Shown here piece after piece: positions 1-8,295 of a DNA stretch of 64,000 nt (its first letter is position 1; each line of letters opens with the position of its first letter). The position numbers and the translations under genes are program-made. This DNA comes from Maribellus sp. YY47 (GTDB taxonomy: Bacteria > Bacteroidota > Bacteroidia > Bacteroidales > Prolixibacteraceae). The stretch covers positions 40,255-104,254 of the forward strand of contig NZ_JALGYW010000019.1 of assembly GCF_023111095.1 (NCBI RefSeq), given 5' to 3'. The notes under the pieces were generated by a model. The model was not told the origin of the DNA and did no database searches. It saw only the letters and a program-made list of their open reading frames with translations.

Positions 1-2247
1 ATTAAAATCCTGCCAACGCAAAAACGGGTAGCCATTATTATCTGTTCCGTTTAGTGCCCACAGATTATTGCCGACAGCAAAATTCCAGCCTGCACTAATA
101 TAGGTTCCGGCCGTTTGCATTTCGGAAGTTGTTTTACCTGTTCCGGCTTTACTTGTTGCTTGCCCCGATGTCTCAGTATCCCAAAAGCAGCCGTTAACAC
201 TTGCCGAATTATAATCAGCAGCGAAACCGCCAAAACTGTTTGCCGAACTACTTACAGAGCCGGTACTGTAACAATTTGTAACAGTAGCGCCTGAGACATC
301 AATTGCGCCGGCGAATCCACCAAGATAAGTTATAGAAGAAGTACTTGCGTTTTTAGAGACATTTCCTACACTATAACAATTCGATACTTTACCACCCTGA
401 ATTCTACCGATTAAACCACCAGAATACGAAGTGCCTATAACTGTAACATCACTGTAACAATTTTTCATTGTACCATAAGCAAACCATCCGGCTAATCCAC
501 CGGTATAGGATTGAACTCCTGTTACCGTGCCCGTACAATAACAATTTTCAATACTTGCATAACTATTGTATGCTTTTCCAACAAGAACACCAGCATACTT
601 ACCCGTTACTGCAGCATTGGTTACCCCAACGTTTTGAATTTTAGCTGCACCTATTTCTCCCCAAAGACCACTGTAATCTGTAGATGGACGATTAATATAA
701 AGTCCGTTTATTATATGAAATTGGCCATTGTAATGCCCGGTAAACTTGGTAACCGAGTTCCCTATTGGCGCGAAACCTAAGCCTTCGTTTAATATTGAAG
801 TCGCTGAAGCATCTATATCTGCTGTCTGGATATAGTATTTATCCCATTCGTTACTATTTTCAGATAGCCATAACAGGTTTTCCAGGTTGGCAATTTCATA
901 AGGATTTGAAGAAGTTCCATTACCAGCAGAAGGAGCAATTGCCTCTATCATAAAAAAAGATACTTCATTCCCATATGTTGTCCCATTGGAACTGGTTGCG
1001 TATGTTCTGACATAATATACAGTATTAGCCGACAGACCTGTTAAATCAGAAGAAAAATTGCCAGTGGAAGGAGTACCTTCTTCGGTGTAGTAATCACTTA
1101 ATGTTGGTGTGCCGGTTGTATTCCAGCAAATACCGTGTTGTGTGGGAGCCGGAGTACCCAAAGTATAAATTGTGCCATTACAGGTGGCAGTAAGAGTAGA
1201 TGCAGAGATGCTGGTTATTGAATCTGTTGATAAAGCTAATTCTGCATCATTTGTATAGCCTTGCCATGAAAGAAAAGGATAACCCCCATTTTCGGAAGAG
1301 TTAAGCCCCCATAAATCATCGTCGCCATTTTCTGATTCACCCATAAGATCCCATCCGGCTCCAAGATAAAGAGATGCTACCTGCATTTCTGCCGTTGTTT
1401 TTCCGGTACCTCCTCCGAAACTGGTTTCCTGGCCTGAAGTTTCTGTATCCCAAAAACAATTATTAATGGTAGTTGCAACAGTGTAGGCTACTAAACCTCC
1501 AACATAAGTAATTCCTCCGGTTACCAGGCCGGTACTATAGCAATTGGTTACAGTGGCAGAGTGAGTGCCCCCTATGAGACCACCCAGGTTTTGGGTTCCT
1601 CCTGAACGCGTTCCGGTAACACTGGCATTACTGTAACAATTCGACATCGTAGATGATGCGGACAAATATCCCACCAGACCTCCAATATTTCCATAATAGC
1701 TTCCGCTTGAAATACTCCCGGAAGAAAAGCAATTACTGATTGCAGTGCTGAGATTTGTCCTTCCAACCAATGCCCCCGCTAACTCATCAGCTGCAATTGA
1801 AACATCTTTTAAACCCAAATTTATAATCGTAGCCCCTTCCGTATAAGCAAATAATCCAACGCCATCAACACGTGGTCTGTTTATATAAAGTCCGCTTACA
1901 GTGTGCCCGTTGCCATTATAAGTACCAGTAAAAGGAGTCTTGGTGTAGTAATCAGTATATGATCCAATTAGTGGCCAGCCTTGAGATGCGTGCCAGGTAG
2001 TTATTGCCGGATCTGCATCTGCAAAATCAATATCAGCGGTTTGGATATAATACTTATTCCATTCGTCGGGATTTTGACTTATCCAATACAAATTTTCCCA
2101 TGTGGATATTTCATAGGCTGTAACTTCACTAAGCCCGTCACCCACAGATGGCGCAACGGCAGTTTGTGCCCCTATTTGCTGAACAAAAAAGACACCTACT
2201 ACCAACAAAAACAGTTTTAAAAAACCTAGAGAGAGAATTTTATACAT
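1..2247 (-). CDS. Secreted GLUG-repeat surface protein, C-terminus beyond window
   Basis: The frame is open from an ATG at 2247 to the left edge (749 codons) with no stop, so the gene is truncated by the window. Residues 1-27 form a signal peptide (hydrophobic LKLFLLVVGVFF, cleavage near IGAQ). Two homologous modules follow, each opening with a YEI...ENL.W.S.N..EW.KYYIQTADID segment and continuing into repeats of the GLUG type (GGLVG...NCYS.G.V). Between them, near residues 360-440, lies a fibronectin-III-like stretch. Each module ends with NGCFWDTETSGQ-like and KTT.EMQ motifs. GLUG repeats form beta-helical surface adhesins in many bacteria. A C-terminal sorting domain would be expected beyond the edge but cannot be seen. 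The gene is transcribed away from a membrane regulator at 2677. Confidence 0.85.
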   Translation of the reverse strand, partial: MYKILSLGFLKLFLLVVGVFFVQQIGAQTAVAPSVGDGLSEVTAYEISTWENLYWISQNPDEWNKYYIQTADIDFADADPAITTWHASQGWPLIGSYTDYYTKTPFTGTYNGNGHTVSGLYINRPRVDGVGLFAYTEGATIINLGLKDVSIAADELAGALVGRTNLSTAISNCFSSGSISSGSYYGNIGGLVGYLSASSTMSNCYSNASVTGTRSGGTQNLGGLIGGTHSATVTNCYSTGLVTGGITYVGGLVAYTVATTINNCFWDTETSGQETSFGGGTGKTTAEMQVASLYLGAGWDLMGESENGDDDLWGLNSSENGGYPFLSWQGYTNDAELALSTDSITSISASTLTATCNGTIYTLGTPAPTQHGICWNTTGTPTLSDYYTEEGTPSTGNFSSDLTGLSANTVYYVRTYATSSNGTTYGNEVSFFMIEAIAPSAGNGTSSNPYEIANLENLLWLSENSNEWDKYYIQTADIDASATSILNEGLGFAPIGNSVTKFTGHYNGQFHIINGLYINRPSTDYSGLWGEIGAAKIQNVGVTNAAVTGKYAGVLVGKAYNSYASIENCYCTGTVTGVQSYTGGLAGWFAYGTMKNCYSDVTVIGTSYSGGLIGRIQGGKVSNCYSVGNVSKNASTSSITYLGGFAGAIDVSGATVTNCYSTGSVSSSANSFGGFAADYNSASVNGCFWDTETSGQATSKAGTGKTTSEMQTAGTYISAGWNFAVGNNLWALNGTDNNGYPFLRWQDFN

Positions 2248-2676
2248 CTTAATTGAGTTTGTTAATTTAAGGTAGATAAAGCTATCACGAAAGTTGCATT
2301 ACCATTGAATTTATAGCGGGACAAAAGCGGGACACCCCCTACTGAAGCACATATCAAGCGCTTACACGTGTCATCACCCTGAAAAAGTAAGTCTTACAAC
2401 TATTTTTCTTTTATGCTTTAATCAAATTCGGGGAAATAAAAACTAAACAGACTTCATTTAAGAATAGAACAAAATTTCAAATTCGTAGGATTTAAGTTAC
2501 AGCGCTTAAAAAAAAAGAATTATTCCCGGGTACGATTTTCCCATGTCATTTATCAAAAAAATTTAGCTATTTAATCCCAAGATAAATGCTGCTCAAAAAA
2601 AGCTATCATAATATTTTAATTACTTTTGAAATTCAGGACAAATACAGAATTTGATAACGCGTTTATAACCGCTAAT
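2248..2676. other. Intergenic region between GLUG gene and divergent regulator
   Basis: This 429-bp AT-rich gap separates two divergent genes. It holds the composite GGGACA motif described separately (2303-2334) on the GLUG side. On the regulator side TACTTTTG at 2621-2628 fits the Bacteroidota -7 element TAnnTTTG, but no TTTG is correctly placed upstream. I see no RNA gene or further open frame. Confidence 0.6.
2303..2334. promoter_or_regulatory. Composite motif CATTGAATT-N6-GGGACA with second GGGACA
   Basis: CATTGAATT (2303-2311), six bases, GGGACA (2318-2323), then a second GGGACA (2329-2334) 11 bp further on, one helical turn. The whole 9+6+6 arrangement recurs at 42485-42505 ahead of the surface-fibre operon, where the second GGGACA is 21 bp away. 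It lies about 55 bp ahead of the GLUG start codon. Function as an operator is inferred from this recurrence. Confidence 0.55.
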
Positions 2677-4434
2677 ATGCGTTGGATTCAAAACAGAGCT
2701 AAACACATCGTCCATTTAGCAATGGGATTGACTATTGTTCCACTTTTAATTATTGGTTTCTTCGGAAATATAAAATCGGTTGATAGCAATAAAGAAGAAA
2801 ACGGACTATTGGTCTATGCTAATGAAACTGGCCAACCTTTTATTTTAAAGCTGGAAGGTAAAATGGAATTTTACTGGAATCAATTGCTCGATCCGGCCGA
2901 TTTCAAAAATGATTTACTGGTCAAAAGACAGGACACATCATATTTCCCAAAAACCTGGAACGGAAAAATCATTGATGGACAAAAACTACCTGGCAGAGGA
3001 TTTGCAACCTACCGCACCCAACTTTATTTTGACACTATTTGTCCGATGGCCATTCGCATAAATGATTATTGTAACTCCTATAAACTATGGTTGAACGGAA
3101 CATTAATATCGCAGGCAGGGATTCCTGGAAAAAATGTTAAGGAAACGGTCCCGGCTAAGGTTAATTCATTAATAATCTTCACTCCGCATGAAGGAGCAAA
3201 CGAATTGATTATTCAGACCGCTAATTTCAACGAAAAATACGGCGGATTCCGGCAACCTTTTTTAATCGGAACTGCTGATAAAGTGAATACAGTTCACATT
3301 AAAAGACAGGTTATTGACAGTTTTTTGCTTGGCATAATTCTTTTTGCTTTTTTATACCATATTGAGTTTTATCTCTTTAATCCTCACCGAAAATCATTTC
3401 TGTATTTTGCCATTTTTGTCTTCTTAATGCTAGTACGTCAAACTTTATTGAGTAATATCTCTATTCTTGATCCGTTTCTACAAAAAAATATTTCTTTGTA
3501 TTTAAAAACATCCGTTTTTTCCGTCTGGCTGGCTTCGCTTACCATTTTGCTCTTTTTTGAAGAATTTTTTCAAAAAGGAGTACCCAAAAAGATATTAAAA
3601 ATCTATTCTGTATGGATCATCCTTTTTTGTGGATTTATCGTTATAGCTCCCTACTACTATGTTTCTGTCGCGGCTCATTTTTCCCAGTTTACGCTTATTT
3701 TTGCCCTTTTATATCTGGTCTATTTACTATTTACTTCGATTGACAAAAATGAACAGTTAGAAATTAAAATTACTGTTGGCATTGTTTCATTTATTGTATT
3801 TGTATTAATTGAAGCACTGATTTTTAATCGCCTTTTGTATTCTGTGTATACTCTCCAGTTTGGACTTGCATTTTTTATCATATTTGAATCGTATGCATTA
3901 GGACTTGATTTTTCAAAAACCTATCAAAGCAATTTGGCACTGGCAAAAGAACTTGATGTGCAGAATAAAAACCTAAGAGATTTAGTGAAAGAAAAAACAA
4001 AAGAAGTTCTCGAAGCAAAAGAGCGTGAAATTGTATCAACTCTCGTACAAAAATCCAAAACTGACTTACTCCTGAAAAATTTTACAGAAAGACTAAACAA
4101 GTTAAAACTTGAAAACAAAGATGAACAAAGAGAGATTACAGATATAATAAAAACCAGTGAGCATACTTTTACCAACGATGAAACAGATAAATACCTTCTG
4201 CATTTTCGCAAAGTTTATCCGCAATTTATAGAAGGCCTTCAAAAAAATCATCCTTCACTTACTCAAAACGAATTAAAATTGTGTGGTTATCTGAAAATTA
4301 ATCTAAGCAACAAAGAAATTGCAAATATCTTACATGTTCAACCCGAGTCGGTAAGAAAAAGTATCACCCGGATGCGCAAGAAGATGGGATTAAAATCAAA
4401 TAAAGAAATTACCTCATATTTTAACAAGCTCTAA
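2677..4434 (+). CDS. 7TMR-DISM membrane sensor with C-terminal LuxR-type HTH
   Basis: A one-component membrane regulator of about 585 residues. I place the start at the ATG at 2677. An upstream in-frame TTG at 2626 overlaps a promoter-like TACTTTTG, and the ATG start begins directly with the signal anchor (hydrophobic near residues 12-28). Residues about 45-200 form an extracytoplasmic jelly-roll domain (LWLNG...SQAG signature of sensory DISM modules). Residues about 210-410 hold seven hydrophobic segments of the 7TMR-DISM type. Residues about 426-500 are a coiled coil, and 527-585 a LuxR/GerE helix-turn-helix (LTQNELKLCGYL, NKEIANILHV, ESVRKSITRMRKKMGL). Such proteins sense extracellular carbohydrate-like ligands in Bacteroidota. 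It is divergent from the GLUG gene and is the natural candidate to control it. Confidence 0.8.
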   Translation: MRWIQNRAKHIVHLAMGLTIVPLLIIGFFGNIKSVDSNKEENGLLVYANETGQPFILKLEGKMEFYWNQLLDPADFKNDLLVKRQDTSYFPKTWNGKIIDGQKLPGRGFATYRTQLYFDTICPMAIRINDYCNSYKLWLNGTLISQAGIPGKNVKETVPAKVNSLIIFTPHEGANELIIQTANFNEKYGGFRQPFLIGTADKVNTVHIKRQVIDSFLLGIILFAFLYHIEFYLFNPHRKSFLYFAIFVFLMLVRQTLLSNISILDPFLQKNISLYLKTSVFSVWLASLTILLFFEEFFQKGVPKKILKIYSVWIILFCGFIVIAPYYYVSVAAHFSQFTLIFALLYLVYLLFTSIDKNEQLEIKITVGIVSFIVFVLIEALIFNRLLYSVYTLQFGLAFFIIFESYALGLDFSKTYQSNLALAKELDVQNKNLRDLVKEKTKEVLEAKEREIVSTLVQKSKTDLLLKNFTERLNKLKLENKDEQREITDIIKTSEHTFTNDETDKYLLHFRKVYPQFIEGLQKNHPSLTQNELKLCGYLKINLSNKEIANILHVQPESVRKSITRMRKKMGLKSNKEITSYFNKL

Positions 4435-4661
4435 CCACTAGTAATGCGGTACAGGTACTTTTGGGAAATGGCTTCGGCAGTCAACTCTCCGGTCTCCATT
4501 TTTTGCTGAAGTTCGGCTACCGTGGTTTCATTTAACTCAAAATCGGTACGGTTTACTTTCACTGACGAAGACTCAGAACCTCCGGTACAGGCTGCTGCCC
4601 CGGATAAATCCAGCACCGATCTGCTAATCGCACTGGTTTAAAAAAAGGTACGTCGTTTCAG
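4431..4661 (-). pseudogene. Remnant of Tat-exported amidase gene, N-terminal part only
   Basis: Read on the minus strand, 4661-4641 encodes LKRRTFF, the beginning of a twin-arginine signal, followed at once by a stop. One extra A in the A-run near 4638-4640 would restore FLKTSA and join it to the open stretch 4631-4431 (TSAI...GAAACTGGSES...). That stretch continues into LNETTVAELQQKMETGELTAEAISQKYL, typical of the first helices of GatA-like amidases. It then stops after about 60 residues, where the homology should run for over 400 more. No ATG precedes it: the expected position is CTG. Its stop overlaps the last codons of the regulator gene at 4434. This is a decayed fragment with a lost start, a frameshift and a missing catalytic domain. 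The family assignment rests on a short motif. Confidence 0.55.
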
Positions 4662-4784
4662 GTTTTAGTACTTAGCATTGAGTAATGAGACATTTCAAAT
4701 TTACTTCTCCTTATCCGGGTTTTTCTTTACAAAATCGGCCCGGTTTTAATCGTAATTTGTGGCGATTCCCACTCAAAAAGCTGT

Positions 4785-5669
4785 TTAAATCTTCTTCCTA
4801 TCCAACTGTTGAAGAAGCACGCCCGACACAATAAAAGCCAGGCCGATAAACGTAGTGACATAAATGGTTTCTTTCAGAATAAAATGAATAAACACCAGCG
4901 AAAGAAACGGCGCAAAAAACACAAGGTTCCCGATTTTGGCATTGCTGGTGGTCAGGTTCATGGCTTTGAGCCAAAGTACATAGGTAATTCCCACTTCAAA
5001 AACTCCGGTATAAACGATGGCGTAAAACCCGGTATTGAGCGTTATTCTGAACGAAGAGAAAAGCGCCATCACGGGCAAGAGGTAAACAAAACCGATGGCA
5101 AAATTCAGAAAGAGTTTCAGCACTTCGTCGCGGCGGTCGCGCACATTAAAGATCCAGTAGAGCGACCACAGCACCGAACTCCCCACCGCCAGGAAAACGC
5201 CCAGCGGATTTGTGTTTCGGAACCCGTCGAAACCACCCTGCGACGAAATAAAAAACACCCCGGTAAAACTAACCATCAACGCCCCAAAGCTTATCCAGCC
5301 AATTTTTTGATTTAGCAGCGGCACCGACAATAATGCCAGCGTAATGGGCCAGATCATGTTCAAGGGTTGCGCCACCTGCGCCGGAAGCAGGGAGTAGGCT
5401 TTAAACAACACCAGGTAGTACAGCAAGGGATTGAAAGCGCCCATGAGCAACGAATGCGTCCATTGCCGCGGGGTTACCCGGGCGATTAAATGCACCTTCC
5501 GCTGAAACAGCAAAACCGCAAACAGCAACACAACCGTTACGGCCGATGCGTAAAAAATAACCTGGATAAAGTCGTATTCGGCCAAAGCCAGTTTAAAGGC
5601 GGTTGCCACGGTCGACCAAAACAACACGGCCAGGCCCGCATATAAATAAGATTTTACAGGTTGCGCCAT
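4785..5669 (-). CDS. EamA/DMT-family transporter
   Basis: Inner-membrane protein of about 294 residues with ten hydrophobic segments in the two tandem EamA halves typical of drug/metabolite exporters (first half opens GLAVLFWSTVATAFKLAL; second half has LGVFLAVGSSVLWSLYWI). The start is taken at the ATG at 5669, giving MAQPVKSYLYAGL; in-frame GTG at 5747 would add an improbable 26-residue extension. Substrate cannot be told from sequence; relatives export amino acids, metabolites or drugs. It stands alone on the minus strand, with the amidase remnant downstream and a divergent gene at 5946. Confidence 0.85.
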   Translation of the reverse strand: MAQPVKSYLYAGLAVLFWSTVATAFKLALAEYDFIQVIFYASAVTVVLLFAVLLFQRKVHLIARVTPRQWTHSLLMGAFNPLLYYLVLFKAYSLLPAQVAQPLNMIWPITLALLSVPLLNQKIGWISFGALMVSFTGVFFISSQGGFDGFRNTNPLGVFLAVGSSVLWSLYWIFNVRDRRDEVLKLFLNFAIGFVYLLPVMALFSSFRITLNTGFYAIVYTGVFEVGITYVLWLKAMNLTTSNAKIGNLVFFAPFLSLVFIHFILKETIYVTTFIGLAFIVSGVLLQQLDRKKI

Positions 5670-5945
5670 AAAGCTGATGATTAAAAACGCCAATGTACAA
5701 AAAGAAAACCGGATGACCGTCGCCCCAAAAAAACGGGCAACACACAACGCAACTCATTGTACAGATGCTCCATAGCATAGTCGCAAGCCTTGATTTATAT
5801 GTCTCAATTGCATTATCTTTTTTTTGAAATTCAGGATAACGGAAACCCTGTATACATGTTAAGGTACCTGGCAGCCGGAAGGGTGGCAGGGAAATATCCC
5901 CAAAAATTCCAGAGTACCCCAAATTTCAAATCAAATTTAAATCTT

Positions 5946-6413
5946 ATGGAAGACAGATTTTCTTTCCATTTAACCGATGAAGAAAAGGACCAGGTAAACC
6001 AGGCCATCCAGGTACTGGCTACCGTACTGGAACCTAAGTTAATGACCCTTACGCCCGAAGAGCGTAAAGAGCTGCCCAAGATGGGCGATAAAACCGTGGC
6101 TTTTGTTGAAAAAGCGGTGGAATACGCGCAGGAATATCCGCAGTATATGCCTGCCTTTATTGATGTACCCGAAGCTACTGCCGACTTTGAGGCAGTAAAA
6201 GCCATTCGTACGTTTTTCACCCAGCTCGAACGCATCAGCAACGAGTTGGACGATAGTATGATCCTTGCCGGAAGCGAGGCCTACAGCGCATCGCTTTCGG
6301 TCTACAAAGTGCTGAAAAATGCGGCTACCATGGGGCAACCCGGCGCCAAAGAAGCAGTTGAAGAATTGGGGAAACGTTTTCCAAGAGGTAAGCGCATACC
6401 CGATCCCCGTTAG
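5946..6413 (+). CDS. Conserved hypothetical helical protein
   Basis: A 155-residue soluble protein with no signal peptide or membrane segment. It starts MEDRFSFHLTDEEKDQVNQAIQVL and is predicted mostly helical, with a lysine/arginine-rich C-terminal tail (GKRFPRGKRIPDPR). I chose the ATG at 5946; a longer in-frame version from 5790 would read through low-complexity sequence upstream and lacks the character of coding sequence. I do not recognise a named family with certainty. Similar small proteins annotated as hypothetical occur in Bacteroidota. Spacing to the divergent EamA gene is 276 bp. Confidence 0.7.
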   Translation: MEDRFSFHLTDEEKDQVNQAIQVLATVLEPKLMTLTPEERKELPKMGDKTVAFVEKAVEYAQEYPQYMPAFIDVPEATADFEAVKAIRTFFTQLERISNELDDSMILAGSEAYSASLSVYKVLKNAATMGQPGAKEAVEELGKRFPRGKRIPDPR

Positions 6414-6650
6414 CAGTTAATTATCCTTCCGTCTATCCTGAATTTTTCGCGGAAATAAGCTAAGCGCTGTGAGCTACAAGCCATGAGCTTCGAGTCGTTG
6501 GTAATTGATTATTGAATATTGCAAATTCAGCCTTCCAGTCCATCAACGAAAATGCGCGAATAAGCTAAGAGCTGCATGCTATTGTCAAAATGAAAAACTG
6601 TTAAATTGCTAAGAGCTGTGAGCGAAGAGCAGGGAGCTCACCACTGGAAC

Positions 6651-6698
6651 CTGAACTCCAAACTCTGAACTCTGAACTTTGAACTCTGAACTCTGAAG
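6651..6698. repeat. Heptamer tandem repeat (CTGAACT)n
   Basis: Seven consecutive 7-bp units: CTGAACT, CCAAACT, CTGAACT, CTGAACT, TTGAACT, CTGAACT and a partial CTGAAG. It sits directly before the 21-bp array. The pattern is a simple-sequence tract, probably generated by slippage. Confidence 0.85.
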
Positions 6699-6709
6699 CT
6701 AGCTCCGAA

Positions 6710-6898
6710 CGAGATAAAGCTACCTTTAAACGAGAACTTTCTCCCTCAAAGCAAGAACAGGCTCACTTTAAATGAGAACAGGCTTGCAAAAAGTGAGAAC
6801 ATCCTAACTTTCAACGAGAACTTCCTTGTAAAAAGTGAGAACTTTCTCACTAAAAACGAGAACATTCTAACTTTAAGCGAGAACAGGCTCACTTTTTA
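6710..6898. repeat. 21-bp tandem array, nine diverged units
   Basis: Nine adjacent units of exactly 21 bp, with consensus close to CGAGAACWTTCTMACTTTAAR; the first unit (6710-6730) is the most diverged. Indels are absent although many bases differ, so the period has been held. On the plus strand the array is an open frame coding for seven-residue repeats of the type [NS]-E-N-x-L-x-x, continuing to a stop at about 6978. There is no in-frame ATG, GTG or TTG start before it, and a TGA closes the frame just upstream near 6690. It could be a dead repeat-protein fragment or a phased DNA-binding array (two helical turns per unit). Confidence 0.85.
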
Positions 6899-7182
6899 CA
6901 AGCCTTTCGGGGGAAAAAGCGAGCTTAACGAGGGTTTTACTGAGAACCGCGAACTCGGGCCTGCGGTTTATGCCCGATAACACCCTGTAAAGAAAAGGCT
7001 TGGTTGAATTTCTGTTTATATTTAACCGTCAAATTATCAAAAACCGTTGAATACGCTTTACCACATAAAAACAGAGAGAAATTAGTAAAACATAAAAAGT
7101 GTCATTTACATGCCCATTTGGGTGTATGACAACACTTTTTAAAACGATAAAAGAGAAATAACAACGAGGATGATTCACACTA

Positions 7183-7192
7183 GTTACCAACC
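7183..7192. repeat. Left arm of imperfect inverted repeat around 7218-8084 gene
   Basis: GTTACCAACC here is the reverse complement, with one mismatch, of GGTTGGCAAC at 8090-8099. The two arms enclose exactly one gene, 26 bp before its start and 6 bp after its stop. A cassette boundary is inferred. Confidence 0.45.
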
Positions 7193-7217
7193 ATAATAAA
7201 ACCGAAAAACAACAAAA

Positions 7218-8084
7218 ATGGAAAGTGAAATTAAAATTGGGAAAAAGATATTCATCAGAAATGCAGGAAAAGACGAATATTGGCTTCAAGACATTATTTA
7301 TGAAAACCCAAAAATTATTGGACTTGGAGATTTAGTTGCGGTAAACAAAGAAAAAAAACAATCAAGTGGTGGGAGACTTGATATTCTGCTTAAAGAACCC
7401 ACTGATAATTCAATGTATGAAGTGGAAGTAATGCTTGGTGAAACAGATCCTTCACACATAATTCGCTCAATTGAGTACTGGGATAACGAAAAACGCAAAT
7501 ATCCTCAAAGACAACATTTCTGTGTATTGATAGCAGAATCATTTGACAGAAGGTATTTTAATGTCATCCAATTAATGAGTTTAAATATTCCAATGATTGC
7601 AATTCAAGCAGATTTATTGGAGGTAAACGGAGATAAAATTTTAAATTTTTCAAAAATCATTGACATTTATACAGAACCCGAGGAAGATGAAGAAGACACA
7701 AAACAAGTAAATGAATCGACTTGGAACGCAGACTCTCCCTGGACAAATCTAAATGCAAAAGAAATTTATGAATCATTAAAAGGCAAACACGATAGAATTG
7801 ACCTACGGTATACGCAAAGTTATATTAGCATAAATATTGACGGACGAAATGCTTATTGGCTGTGCAAGAGAATCAAACCAACTTCTGCACTTTTCTTTTC
7901 TGTCAAAGACGATGAAAAAGTTGAAGCAATTCAAAAGAAATTAAAAGAAAACGACATCGGTTATACATACAATAGATACAAAGAATTTATGCTAAATGTG
8001 GACATAAAATCCATCAAAAAGAACATTGAATTATTAAATGAAGTTCATGCTATCAGAAACAAAAAAGTGATTGATGATGAATAA
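7218..8084 (+). CDS. PD-(D/E)XK-like nuclease-related protein, cassette-borne
   Basis: A 288-residue cytoplasmic protein. Residues 51-70 (GGRLDILL ... YEVEVMLG) match the core of the NucS/DUF91-like branch of PD-(D/E)XK nucleases, with candidate metal ligands D55 and E68. The usual lysine of the E-x-K signature is a glutamate (E70), so activity is uncertain. HIIRSIEYWDNEKRKYP follows, as in restriction-type relatives. Residues about 150-170 are an acidic linker and 170-288 form a second domain that I do not recognise, resembling the small helical tail of DUF5655-type proteins. The gene is clearly richer in A+T than its neighbours and is enclosed by short inverted repeats, suggesting recent gain. 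Defence or DNA-repair function is possible but unproven. Confidence 0.6.
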   Translation: MESEIKIGKKIFIRNAGKDEYWLQDIIYENPKIIGLGDLVAVNKEKKQSSGGRLDILLKEPTDNSMYEVEVMLGETDPSHIIRSIEYWDNEKRKYPQRQHFCVLIAESFDRRYFNVIQLMSLNIPMIAIQADLLEVNGDKILNFSKIIDIYTEPEEDEEDTKQVNESTWNADSPWTNLNAKEIYESLKGKHDRIDLRYTQSYISINIDGRNAYWLCKRIKPTSALFFSVKDDEKVEAIQKKLKENDIGYTYNRYKEFMLNVDIKSIKKNIELLNEVHAIRNKKVIDDE

Positions 8085-8089
8085 ATTAC

Positions 8090-8099
8090 GGTTGGCAAC
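8090..8099. repeat. Right arm of imperfect inverted repeat
   Basis: GGTTGGCAAC, complement to 7183-7192 with one mismatch. The sequence that follows (8100-8280) is more GC-rich with broken dyad symmetry and carries no gene that I can see. It does not fit the attC consensus. Confidence 0.45.
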
Positions 8100-8295
8100 A
8101 ATTAAGCGTTCAACAAATTGTAAATTGCATTGCGGGGTTCGTGGTGTGTCGTTCGCTGGATTCTAGCAACATCGCTCCGTCCTACCGCACGGAACGCTCT
8201 CAGGTCTGGATAGCTATCGGGACGCAACGATAACTTGCAAGTGACTGCTGTGTTGTTTATAAAACCCTATCACATCGATGCAATAACACTTAATT

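Larger units (their letters stand above)
6414..7217. other. Gene-poor, repeat-filled intergenic region
   Basis: About 800 bp without a convincing gene. 6460-6640 contains several variants of an AGCT-rich word (gctaagagctg, gagctacaagc, gagcttcgag). 6651-6698 is a heptamer array and 6710-6898 a 21-bp tandem array, both listed separately. 6900-7217 is AT-rich and leads into the nuclease-like gene at 7218 with no clear promoter. Confidence 0.7.

Noticed and set aside
2623..2640. Shared word TTTTGAAATTCAGGA at about 2624 and 5825, and CCCTGAAATTCAGGGG at 13687
   Set aside because: The contexts differ and the word is a simple short palindrome; no common arrangement with neighbouring genes.
4682..4830. 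Plus-strand open frame starting ATGAGACATTTC
   Set aside because: Overlaps the 3' end of the EamA gene, has no family character and no ribosome site; taken as chance.
4809..5315. 168-residue open frame opposite the EamA gene
   Set aside because: Basic, low-complexity reading of the complementary strand of a clear transporter gene.
8090..8280. Possible integron attC site after the nuclease-like gene
   Set aside because: The core RYYYAAC/GTTRRRY pattern is not met and no integrase is present in the window.
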